NCBI GenBank assembly: GCA_946892075.1 | Contig: CAMPNZ010000026.1 | Span: 1 to 19,887 of the forward strand | Reading direction: 5' to 3' | Length of the DNA: 19,887 nucleotides | From: an uncultured Coriobacteriales bacterium | Lineage (GTDB): Bacteria > Actinomycetota > Coriobacteriia > Coriobacteriales > Eggerthellaceae | Shown: one piece after another, positions 14,901 through 19,887 of the stretch | How the letters are laid out: each line of letters starts with the position of its first letter | How positions within the stretch are numbered: position 1 is the first letter of the stretch | The notes under the pieces: model-generated | Database searches by the model: none | What the model saw: the letters and a program-made list of their open reading frames with translations, nothing else | Told to the model about the DNA's origin: nothing | Program-made: the position numbers and the translations under genes

Positions 14901-15072
14901 TCACGGGCATACCGACGCCGAGCTTGAGGCTACGGTCGAGCGCATGAAGCACGCTTTAAGCGAGGCGCACGTTCCCGTTCTGCAGATGAGCGCGCTGCAA
15001 ACAACGTGCGAATTTAAGAAAATATCGATGCGTTATTTTGAGGAGGACAACTCGTATGACGTTAGTGCATAA
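11956..15072 (+). CDS. ahbD-ahbA-ahbB: Heme synthase AhbD fused to siroheme decarboxylase AhbA/AhbB
   Basis: A single chain of about 1038 residues joining three heme-pathway activities. Residues 33-64 are a GGHP repeat with eight His. Residues about 112-450 are AhbD (radical SAM/SPASM; oxidative decarboxylation of iron-coproporphyrin III to heme): Cys122, Cys126 and Cys129 in CNLACAHC, LTGGEPLMR, and SPASM cysteines in CGACEYKSVCGGC and EEPYC. Residues about 453-605 are an Lrp/AsnC-like siroheme decarboxylase domain (IRRIGASF, HNYGRDNRYNIWFT). A Gly/Ala/Gln-rich linker runs to about 780. A second decarboxylase domain follows (IRRFGAMVKHQNMGY, SHCYARETAPTWEYNMY, FKKISMRYF), split near 800-884 by an Ala/His repeat. 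Start ATG 11956 follows GAGG by 6 bases; the TTG two codons earlier is less likely. AhbA and AhbB together convert siroheme to didecarboxysiroheme, so the chain holds the first and last steps and AhbC the middle one. The frame is intact throughout. Confidence 0.92.
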   Translation: MDKSVMCPVHEGGERTAACVCENAGEEATRYAGGHPGGHPGGHPVPHVGGHPGGHPGGHPGGHASASTATIPVHEGGIHYRSNTSDPTRAYRPGAGAAARAYEERTGIKPPKIIAWEITRSCNLACAHCRAAAHCAPYPGELSLDQCKAVIDDIATITDPILILTGGEPLMRADIWDIIDYAHEKGLHPVIGTNGTMITDEIARKIYEHNIPRVAVSLDFPNEAGQDAFRGKDGAFEETLTGIRNMNKYGIGVQVNTTVTKMNHTMMDELHDLALDNGAVAFHPFLLVPTGRGADLLDVELTPDEYEEVLRWAFERQQSSPMHFKPTDSPQYYRILRQQAAAQGIKVSPATYGMEAMTRGCLGGITFAFISHVGQVQPCGYFDMNLGNVTEIPFSEIWTYSPVFENLRHYERLKGKCGACEYKSVCGGCRARALSLYGDYMQEEPYCAYTPKKRQEELVLSRIQAHFPLTPRPLETLADELGLSAEQVRETLEHLYAQKKIRRIGASFTSHKLGYVSCLCALAIEGGDAAIEAAARVVSSYPQVTHNYGRDNRYNIWFTLIARSPAQRDRIFQEIVQKTGCRDALKLAATRTFKIQVQFNARKNDEKTLHKPMTLLQAYQAQQKALGAGGGAGATAGGGVEGDGNSAGGGTCACGNTAGGNSTSAGDAREASCVQQQACPIASEQVKQCECAALQSEGAAQQSLDAQGCESGHNKKNDQSSQSCQSNQEHHQSVRAALDALHESEQKKAHEQAILNDDVLRAADDAQHSAPSVPREFSADDPVDTALLRWVQGDIMREQPLNSTHAAQVNVDAANSAATPAPDACAPSGTTTVHATHAAHGISAEHATHAAHGTIAEHAIHAAHGAHDASNASSTCTNASVLEAPFADAVRFVQQHVPHASLTEQDVCDRLKGWCASKTIRRFGAMVKHQNMGYTANSMTVWRFAPEDIERAGAVFAREAAVSHCYARETAPTWEYNMYAMIHGHTDAELEATVERMKHALSEAHVPVLQMSALQTTCEFKKISMRYFEEDNSYDVSA
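12052..12144 (+). repeat. 12-base GGHP-coding repeat
   Basis: Seven GGHP or GGHA units plus one VPHV unit are encoded with synonymous variation (GGTGGACACCCT, GGCGGTCATCCC and similar). The variation suggests the block is not a very recent slippage product and that the amino-acid pattern is kept. Confidence 0.9.
14455..14553 (+). repeat. 36-base tandem repeat, about 2.7 copies, inside the AhbB-like domain
   Basis: Units start at 14455, 14491 and 14527 and encode HATHAAHGISAE, HATHAAHGTIAE and HAIHAAHG. The block lies between the first helix (LLRWVQGD) and the PFADAVRF segment of the winged-helix part of the second decarboxylase domain. Confidence 0.88.
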
Positions 15073-16363
15073 CAACAGCGTTTCGGCTTTTCAGAAGGCG
15101 GTTACGCTTATTCCTGGCGGCGTGAATTCGCCCGTGCGTGCCTTTGGGAACGTAAACGACACGCCGGTTTTTTACGACCACGCGCGCGGCTCAAAAGTGT
15201 GGGATGTCGATGGCAACTGCTACACCGATTTTATTTGCTCGTGGGGGCCGCTGATTTTTGGCGCTGGCGATAACACGGTGCTTTCTGCCGTAAAACAGCA
15301 GCTTGACAAGGGGGTTTCCTTTGGGGCTCCCTGCATAGCCGAGCTGCAGTTGGCGCAGAAAATTGTTGACGTGGTGCCCGGTGTTGAGGAAGTGCGCATG
15401 GTGTCGTCTGGAACTGAAGCCACGATGAGTGCTATTCGCTTGGCGCGCGGCCTTACACAGCGCAACAAAATTGTGAAGTTTGCGGGCAACTACCATGGCC
15501 ACAGTGACAGCTTGTTGGTGAGCGCTGGCAGTGGCGTTGCTACCTGCGGAATTCCCGATACGCCAGGCGTTACCGCAGCTACGGCAAGCGACACGATGGT
15601 GGCGCGCTACAACGATGCTGCGTCGCTTGAGGAACTGTTCGCCGCGCATGGCAACGATATTGCGTGCGTGATTGTTGAGCCCGTTAGTGGCAATATGGGC
15701 GTTGTGCCTCCTGAAAAGGGCTTTTTGGAGTCCATTCGCGCGCTGTGCACGCAATATGGTGCGTTGCTTATTTTTGATGAAGTGATCACGGGTTTTCGTT
15801 TGGCGCTGGGCGGTGCGCAGGAATATTTCGGTATTGAAGCCGATTTGTGCACCTTCGGCAAAATTATCGGTGGCGGTTTCCCCGTTGGATGTATTGCAGG
15901 AAAACGCCAGTTCATGGAGGGTTTTGCGCCCGTTGGTTCGGTGTATCAAGCGGGAACGCTTTCGGGCAACCCTGTTGCTATGGTGGCAGGATATGCGCAG
16001 CTAAGCAAGTTGCAGCAAGCAGGCAGCGTGTTCTACGACGAGCTTGCGCGCAAGTGCAGTTTTATTGCAAGTTCGTTGCGCACTTTTTGTGCCGAACACG
16101 AATTACCTGTTCAAGTTAATAATATCGGAAGCGTGTTTACGCTGTTTTTCAGTAGCAAGCCGGTGCGTAATTGGGATAGCGCGTCGCGTTGTAACACAAA
16201 GCAGTTTGCGCATTATTTTTCGTCGATGCTTGATGCTGGCTTTTTGATTGCGCCAAGTCAGTTCGAGTCGGTGTTTATTTCCGCAGCTCATACGCAAGAA
16301 GATTGCGAGGCGTTTGTGGAAGCTGCGTGCCGTGCGTTGCAGCGCGTGCCGTGGAACGAATAG
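15056..16363 (+). CDS. hemL: Glutamate-1-semialdehyde 2,1-aminomutase
   Basis: A PLP-dependent enzyme converting glutamate-1-semialdehyde (the HemA product) to 5-aminolevulinate. Start ATG 15056, eight bases after GAGGAGGA, gives MTLVHNNSVSAFQKA and then LIPGGVNSPVRAF. Conserved blocks are SWGPLIFGAG, SSGTEATMSAIRLARG, FAGNYHGHSD, FDEVITGFR, the PLP Lys269 in TFGKIIGGGFPVG, and AGTLSGNPVAM. At 435 residues it is normal length and lacks low-complexity inserts. It overlaps the ahbD fusion by 17 bases and is the last protein gene of the operon, followed 68 bases later by tRNA-Glu. HemA and HemL are known to cooperate because the semialdehyde is unstable, although their genes are at opposite ends of the operon here. 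Confidence 0.97.
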   Translation: MTLVHNNSVSAFQKAVTLIPGGVNSPVRAFGNVNDTPVFYDHARGSKVWDVDGNCYTDFICSWGPLIFGAGDNTVLSAVKQQLDKGVSFGAPCIAELQLAQKIVDVVPGVEEVRMVSSGTEATMSAIRLARGLTQRNKIVKFAGNYHGHSDSLLVSAGSGVATCGIPDTPGVTAATASDTMVARYNDAASLEELFAAHGNDIACVIVEPVSGNMGVVPPEKGFLESIRALCTQYGALLIFDEVITGFRLALGGAQEYFGIEADLCTFGKIIGGGFPVGCIAGKRQFMEGFAPVGSVYQAGTLSGNPVAMVAGYAQLSKLQQAGSVFYDELARKCSFIASSLRTFCAEHELPVQVNNIGSVFTLFFSSKPVRNWDSASRCNTKQFAHYFSSMLDAGFLIAPSQFESVFISAAHTQEDCEAFVEAACRALQRVPWNE

Positions 16364-16371
16364 GAACAATC

Positions 16372-16407
16372 GCGCCGTGCGTTGGTGATAGCCGCAGCGT
16401 ACGGCGC
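16372..16407 (+). other. Long hairpin between hemL and tRNA-Glu
   Basis: GCGCCGTGCG (16372-16381) pairs with CGTACGGCGC (16398-16407) over 10 positions, with one G-U pair and a 16-base loop. No T-run follows, so a classical terminator is not supported. It could be an RNA processing site separating hemL mRNA from the tRNA, or a 3' stabiliser. Confidence 0.4.
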
Positions 16408-16431
16408 TGGTGAGTTCCACTATGTGTATAC

Positions 16432-16507
16432 GCCCCCATCGTCTAGAGGCCAAGGACGCCAGCTTCTCAAGCTGGAAACGGAGATTCGAATTCTTCTGGG
16501 GGCACCA
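16432..16507 (+). tRNA. tRNA-Glu (anticodon CTC)
   Basis: A full cloverleaf can be drawn by eye. Acceptor GCCCCCA pairs with TGGGGGC. A D-arm with GTCTAGAGGCC follows. The anticodon stem CCAGC/GCTGG closes the loop TTCTCAA (anticodon CTC). The variable loop is AAAC, and the T stem GGAGA/TCTTC (one G-U) closes the loop TTCGAAT. Discriminator A and an encoded CCA follow. Glutamyl-tRNA is the substrate of HemA, so its position right after hemL links tRNA charging to heme synthesis. A tRNA with UUC anticodon must be elsewhere to read GAA codons. Confidence 0.95.
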
Positions 16508-16513
16508 TTTTTT

Positions 16514-16546
16514 CAGAAGTGAAAATTTTGCAACTTCGCATTTTTC
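16514..16546 (+). terminator. Weak candidate terminator after tRNA-Glu
   Basis: GAAGTG and CAACTTC can pair (6 base pairs with a bulged A), followed by GCATTTTTCTT. TTTTTT also directly follows the tRNA CCA end. It lies between convergent units (hemL/tRNA and the TatD gene). The stem is short, so this is a tentative call. Confidence 0.3.
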
Positions 16547-16552
16547 TTGCAT

Positions 16553-17635
16553 TTATTCATAGAGCGCCGCGGCAAGCGTTTCAAGCGTTTTGCGCCATTC
16601 ATCAGGCGGAATTGTGGCATCGTGGTGCGGAAAATCGGTTTCTATCAAACGTGACGCGCGCGGAATAAGCTTCAGGTATTCAGCCCCGCGCTTCGATTGC
16701 AACATACGCGTTCCCACCGAAAAATACGCGCCATTGCGAACAGCACGATGTAGGTCATCGCACGAGCCGCTAAACCAATGAAACACGCACGCACAATGCT
16801 GAAATGCCTGGTAGTGCTCCAAAATATCAAGAACATCGCCACATGCTTTCACGGCATGAATCGAAAGCGTTATGCGTGTGTTGATGGCTTGTGCGTAGGT
16901 GCAGCTTGCTTTAATGACCTGCGAAAACACCTGTTGTTGCAAGATGCGTGTTTCGTGATGAGCGGGAGCATAATCAAGACCAATTTCTCCTATTAGTTGA
17001 ACAGGGGAAACGTGCGTGCTTGCACGGGGCGTGCTTGCGTTGTGTGGGGCGCTTGATTGCGGCAATGTCATAGATTGTTTGCGCTGATAATCGGTCGAAT
17101 TATGTGGTGTTATACAAGATGCGCTATCATGCTGCGTTGCGTTTTGTGTTGCATTGTATGGCTGGGTATGTGGAGAGCCATCATGGAGTGCGGCATCGTG
17201 TTGTATCGCTGATGCATCGAGCGTGCTTTGAAAGTTTGCAAGCAGCTTCTCAGCTGCGGCTTTGCTGGTAATATCCCACGGATGAAGCCCCAGGCCCACG
17301 TCAATGCCAGGATAGCGCACAAAGCGGGCGCGGGCGGCATGAAATTCTTCCGCGTTACGCGTTACGCATGCTACGTAAATACCCTGGTTAGCAGCATATT
17401 CAGCAAGTTCATCAGCGTTTGCACACGCGTTTAAGTGAATGTGAGCGTCGTGAAGCATGCCGCCTGGTTGCGCAGCATCGTGAAGCTTGCTGCTTGGTTG
17501 CGCAGCGCCTCCGCCAAACACTTCGGACAGCACGTGCGTCTGAATTGTTGTTACATCCTCGTGCGACCCGCACGCCCCACGCACCTGTTCATCACCCTGT
17601 GAGCTGGCGAAATGCGCTCTATTGCTCGTCTGCAT
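16553..17635 (-). CDS. TatD-family metal-dependent hydrolase
   Basis: A TIM-barrel metallohydrolase of the TatD type, a family with nuclease and D-aminoacyl-tRNA-related activities; the exact substrate is not predictable here. Metal ligands are visible in order: DAHIHL (HxH), GLHPW, Glu in IGEIGLDYAP, His in LSIHAVKA, His in VFHWFSGS, and Asp in IETDFPHHD. At 360 residues it is about 100 longer than usual. A 57-residue N-terminal extension contains a 30-base tandem repeat (17450-17509), and a His/Asn/Gln-rich insert sits before the IGEIG motif. Start: the frame opens at 17635, overlapping the tcdA stop by 17 bases, but the Met at 17458 (MLHDAHIHL) is where family members usually begin and may be the real start. 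It is probably cotranscribed with tcdA. Confidence 0.88.
   Translation of the reverse strand: MQTSNRAHFASSQGDEQVRGACGSHEDVTTIQTHVLSEVFGGGAAQPSSKLHDAAQPGGMLHDAHIHLNACANADELAEYAANQGIYVACVTRNAEEFHAARARFVRYPGIDVGLGLHPWDITSKAAAEKLLANFQSTLDASAIQHDAALHDGSPHTQPYNATQNATQHDSASCITPHNSTDYQRKQSMTLPQSSAPHNASTPRASTHVSPVQLIGEIGLDYAPAHHETRILQQQVFSQVIKASCTYAQAINTRITLSIHAVKACGDVLDILEHYQAFQHCACVFHWFSGSCDDLHRAVRNGAYFSVGTRMLQSKRGAEYLKLIPRASRLIETDFPHHDATIPPDEWRKTLETLAAALYE
17450..17509 (-). repeat. 30-base tandem repeat touching the TatD metal motif
   Basis: Copies at 17450-17479 and 17480-17509 encode AAQPGGMLHD and AAQPSSKLHD. The downstream copy runs directly into the metal-binding DAHIH motif, so the repeat has duplicated the edge of the active-site strand. 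Confidence 0.8.
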
Positions 17636-18587
17636 CGATGCCTACAATCCTGCGAATTACCCAACCCGCAATCATTTGTCCCATGATGGGCGGCATGTAA
17701 CTCATTGTGCCTAAATCGGAGCGATCGGCGCGCGTTGCCCCCTCGCGCACCTGCGTTTTTGCAGGTTGTTCACTTGAGTACAGCACACGTAAGCCCGCAA
17801 TCTTGCGTTTACGTGCTTCTTTGCGCATTACGCGACAAAGAGGGCAGGTTTTCGTTTCGTAAATATCGGCAAACTGCAAAAATTCGGGATGCAATTTGTT
17901 CCCTCCGCCCATCGAGGAAATAAGAGGTAACTCCTGTTCACAGGCATATTCTGCAAGCGCTAATTTCACGCTTACGCAATCGATAGCATCCACAATCCAA
18001 TCAACGCCGCGTGCGTTCGTCTGCAAAAACTCAGGTAGACTGGCCGCTTGCAAAAACGTGTCGTGCGTTTCGACAGTGCAGTGCGGGTTGATGTCTAGAA
18101 TCATCGCGCGCATCACGTCCACCTTGCGTTTTCCAAGTGTTGAGTGAAACGCAATCGCCTGGCGGTTGATATTGCTTGCCGAAACGTAGTCTTTGTCGAC
18201 GCAGATAAGCGTACCAACGCCACCGCGCGCCAAAGCTTCGATGCAGTTCGAGCCAACGCCTCCGCACCCCAGCACCATTACGCGTGCATCACGCAAGCGC
18301 TGCAATCCGTCAGCGCCAAAAATCACTTCAAGCTTCTCGGTGGAAGATCCAGACTGATTGGAAGAGGGAACGGGCTGCTCGAAAAGCTCATTGGATGTTC
18401 CCGTTCCTGCACTCGCACACACATGCGCTTCCGTTGCTATTTCCGCAGGTAGACCGCACGTTCCCACACCCGCATCCGCACCCGCGTGCATGACCGTTCC
18501 CGTTCCCACACCCGCATCCGCACCCGCGCGCGAGACCGTTCCCGATTCCGTTCTTGTAATTGGCGTTTCCGTGGAAGAATTCAGCAT
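17619..18587 (-). CDS. tcdA: tRNA threonylcarbamoyladenosine dehydratase (TcdA/CsdL-like, E1-like fold)
   Basis: An E1/ThiF-like ATP-dependent enzyme that, in the TcdA family, cyclises t6A37 of ANN-decoding tRNAs to ct6A. From about residue 80: EKLEVIFGADGLQRL, the nucleotide-binding GCGGVGSNCIEALARGGVG, VDKDYVSASNINRQ (Asp, Arg), VDAIDCVSVKLAL, SSMGGGNKLHPEF, then MRKEARKRKIAGLRVLYSSE and a C-terminal membrane-like helix PPIMGQMIAGWVIRRI. The family DPL motif after the IYETKT segment reads CPLC here. About 75 N-terminal residues are low-complexity, including a 42-base tandem repeat (18459-18542) encoding GTVMHAGADAGVGT-like units. The Met at 18587 is the annotated start, with GAAAGG about 11 bases upstream. 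A shorter start cannot be excluded because the extension is not family sequence. Confidence 0.88.
   Translation of the reverse strand: MLNSSTETPITRTESGTVSRAGADAGVGTGTVMHAGADAGVGTCGLPAEIATEAHVCASAGTGTSNELFEQPVPSSNQSGSSTEKLEVIFGADGLQRLRDARVMVLGCGGVGSNCIEALARGGVGTLICVDKDYVSASNINRQAIAFHSTLGKRKVDVMRAMILDINPHCTVETHDTFLQAASLPEFLQTNARGVDWIVDAIDCVSVKLALAEYACEQELPLISSMGGGNKLHPEFLQFADIYETKTCPLCRVMRKEARKRKIAGLRVLYSSEQPAKTQVREGATRADRSDLGTMSYMPPIMGQMIAGWVIRRIVGIDADEQ
18459..18542 (-). repeat. 42-base tandem repeat in the N-terminal extension of tcdA
   Basis: Two nearly identical copies (18459-18500, 18501-18542) encode 14-residue units GTVSRAGADAGVGT and GTVMHAGADAGVGT. The core is CCCACACCCGCATCCGCACC on the plus strand. 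Confidence 0.88.
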
Positions 18588-18615
18588 ACGGCGCGTGCCT
18601 TTCGTGTTAAAGCTT

Positions 18616-18642
18616 TTGTTTCGCCATAAGGCGTGATACTAT
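18616..18642 (+). promoter_or_regulatory. Possible promoter of the ABC ATPase gene
   Basis: TTGTTT (18616-18621) and TACTAT (18637-18642) are 15 bases apart, a short spacing. A small perfect hairpin CGCCATAAGGCG (18622-18633) lies between them. The 84-base gap separates divergent tcdA and ABC genes, so a promoter for each is expected here. Confidence 0.3.
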
Positions 18643-18671
18643 CTACATAATACCTAAATTAAGGAGTTTTT

Positions 18672-19469
18672 GTGCCGGTACGTGCTGAAACATCTACAGA
18701 AATGCCATCAACGTCCACGCGCGGCGCCAGCGCCGATGCGATGATCAGCATTCAGCATCTTTCGAAATCGTTTGGCGCAACAACCGTGCTGCGCGACGTA
18801 AACATCGACGTCAAACGCGGAGAAGTGGTGGTTGTGCTGGGTCCGTCGGGCTCGGGCAAATCGACCATGCTGCGCTGCATCAATTTGCTGGAAACGCCTA
18901 CGGGTGGGCATATTTTTATCGAAGGCAACGAAATTACTGCAAAGCGCACTGACGTGAACAAGTTGCGCGAAAAAGTGGGCATGGTGTTTCAGCAATTTAA
19001 CCTGTTTCCCCATTTAACAGCTAAGAAAAATGTTGAGCTTGCGCAAATAAAGGTACTGAAGCGCTCCAAAGAGGAAGCGGCACGTATTGCACGTGAACAG
19101 CTTGAACGCGTTGGCATGGCTGATAGAGCCGATTTTTATCCGGCGCAATTATCGGGCGGGCAGCAGCAGCGTGTGGCAATTGCGCGCGCGTTGGCGATGG
19201 ATCCGCATGTGATGTTGTTTGACGAGGCCACAAGCGCGCTCGACCCTGAATTGGTGCGCGACGTGCTTGACGTTATGCGCGCGCTGGCGGCAGGCGGCAT
19301 GACCATGGTTGTGGTAACGCACGAGATGAATTTCGCACGTGAAGTGGCCGATCGCGTTATCTTCATTGAAGGTGGCGTGATTGTGGAAGAAGGAACGCCT
19401 GATGAGGTGTTCAATAATCCGAAGAGCGCCCGCACCCGCGACTTTTTAGGACATATTACCGAGCACTAA
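18672..19469 (+). CDS. Polar amino acid ABC transporter ATP-binding protein (GlnQ/HisP-like)
   Basis: The cytoplasmic ATPase subunit of a polar-amino-acid importer. Start GTG 18672 follows AAGGAG by 5 bases; family homology begins about 24 residues later at MISIQHLSKSFG. Visible motifs: Walker A GPSGSGKST, Q-loop FQQFNLFPHLT, signature LSGGQQQRVAIARAL, Walker B VMLFDEATSALDP, H-loop VVVTHEMNFA, and the GlnQ-type end VIVEEGTPDEVFNNP then RTRDFLGHI. The substrate cannot be fixed; glutamine, glutamate or related amino acids are typical of this subfamily. No permease or binding-protein gene is adjacent. Upstream is divergent tcdA and downstream is gene debris, so partners are elsewhere or lost. 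It is normal length and free of internal repeats. Confidence 0.93.
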   Translation: MPVRAETSTEMPSTSTRGASADAMISIQHLSKSFGATTVLRDVNIDVKRGEVVVVLGPSGSGKSTMLRCINLLETPTGGHIFIEGNEITAKRTDVNKLREKVGMVFQQFNLFPHLTAKKNVELAQIKVLKRSKEEAARIAREQLERVGMADRADFYPAQLSGGQQQRVAIARALAMDPHVMLFDEATSALDPELVRDVLDVMRALAAGGMTMVVVTHEMNFAREVADRVIFIEGGVIVEEGTPDEVFNNPKSARTRDFLGHITEH

Positions 19470-19505
19470 ATACATTGAGAGTGTTGTTTTGATATCAAAG
19501 GCAGC

Positions 19506-19685
19506 TTAAGCCTGTGTTGCTACTAAAGCAATAGCGGTCAAACACGCAACCACGCCAATCCCAACAGTAAGCAAAAGCTTGTTTTCAGCCTTACTCTTCT
19601 TGCCTAAAGAACTAGCCAAAACAAGTAGCAGTACCCCAACAAGCCGGAAGGTTACGCTGAAAGTATCTCCCGGAACTGCAAATAT
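19506..19685 (-). pseudogene. 3' remnant of a membrane protein
   Basis: The minus strand is open from about 19685 to a stop at 19506 and reads FAVPGDTFSVTFRLVGVLLL, a basic loop GKKSKAENK, then a second hydrophobic segment ending ALVATQA. This looks like the C-terminal end of an exported or membrane protein: a beta-type segment, then two transmembrane stretches. There is no ATG in the frame and a stop lies just upstream, so the 5' part is missing. The family is not recognised. A perfect palindrome TTTGATATCAAA (19488-19499) lies just past its end. It is AT-richer than the core genes. Confidence 0.5.
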
Positions 19686-19805
19686 TTATTTAAGAGCCCA
19701 TCTTATGCCGCTTCATTTGTTTTAGGAATGACAACAAACGGTAAGACCGACTGGAAAACGGAAGATGGCAAATCGCTTAAAGATTTAGAAGAAATGGAAA
19801 TCTAA
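19629..19805 (+). pseudogene. 3' remnant of a DUF4357-domain protein
   Basis: A 58-codon open stretch without a plausible start ends in KYLFKSPSYAASFVLGMTT, then NGKTDWKTEDGKSLKDLEEME. This matches my recollection of the C-terminal DUF4357 domain (SPSAAASFVLG, NG.TEWK...DGK.L motifs), found on GIY-YIG nucleases and restriction-associated proteins. Homology seems to begin near 19677; before that the other strand carries the membrane-protein remnant. Only the final 40 or so residues of a much larger gene remain, so no function is expected. Confidence 0.6.
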
Positions 19806-19816
19806 AAGCGTTATGT

Positions 19817-19887
19817 GGGTCAAGTCCTAACTTTGGTGTAAATTCATTTCCTTCCCTTTATCTGCTATTTTTATGTTCAAACTCAAA
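19817..19887. mobile_element. Probable IS256-family terminal inverted repeat, element continuing past the window
   Basis: GGGTCAAGTCCTAACTTTGG followed by TGTAAATTC (19817-19845) resembles IS256-family ends, which share an AAGTCC...GTGTAAA layout. Nothing coding is seen from 19846 to 19887, as expected for the spacer before a transposase gene. The transposase and other end are not in the window, so the call rests on the end pattern alone. Confidence 0.45.

Noticed and set aside
13315..15066. Reading the C-terminal parts of the fusion as Lrp/AsnC transcription factors
   Set aside because: The HNYGRDNRYNIWFT and SHCYARETAPTWEYNMY segments and the heme-gene context fit siroheme decarboxylases, which share the Lrp-like fold.

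Overview
The window looks like chromosomal DNA from an anaerobic actinobacterium of the class Coriobacteriia, probably the Eggerthellaceae. This is inferred from three things: a LuxR-type regulator with a long polytopic membrane N-terminus, cell-wall-binding-repeat (CWB2) surface proteins, and the codon usage. Genus is not assignable by eye. Base composition changes along the window. Both ends (about 1-880 and 19470-19887) are visibly AT-richer than the GC-richer core.

Layout. Positions 3-878 hold the 3' part of a CWB2 surface protein, followed by a divergent shikimate-kinase-like gene (901-1479). A repeat-bearing spacer with a good promoter leads to a 12-TM LuxR regulator (1819-3633). After a 472-base regulatory spacer with two related dyads comes the core of the window, a tightly packed plus-strand operon (4106-16363): Met8/CysG-type precorrin-2 dehydrogenase, hemA, hemC, a cobA-hemD fusion, ahbC, hemB, a giant ahbD-ahbA-ahbB fusion and hemL, followed by a tRNA-Glu(CUC) gene (16432-16507). 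Convergent to it on the minus strand are tcdA and a TatD-family hydrolase with overlapping ends. A plus-strand polar-amino-acid ABC ATPase follows. The last 400 bases are gene debris: a 3' fragment of a membrane protein, a 3' fragment of a DUF4357 protein, and what looks like the terminal inverted repeat of an IS256-family element.

How the genes work together. The operon encodes nearly the whole route from glutamyl-tRNA to heme by the siroheme-dependent (Ahb) pathway. HemA and HemL make 5-aminolevulinate. HemB, HemC and HemD make uroporphyrinogen III. CobA makes precorrin-2, and the Met8-like protein makes sirohydrochlorin and possibly siroheme. AhbA/AhbB decarboxylate siroheme, AhbC removes the acetate side chains, and AhbD forms the vinyl groups. 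No HemE, HemN, HemG/HemY or HemH gene is present, so the locus is built for the siroheme route. The tRNA that starts the pathway lies directly behind hemL.

Most unusual features. (1) AhbD, AhbA and AhbB are joined in one chain of about 1038 residues, starting with a Gly-Gly-His-Pro repeat. (2) At least nine genes here carry short in-frame tandem-repeat or low-complexity inserts or tails (nucleotide periods 12-42) in otherwise conserved enzymes, and related words occur in the spacers. (3) HemA has a five-cysteine C-terminal tail. (4) Two dyads sharing GCGCTTAT precede the operon, one of them over a predicted -10 box.
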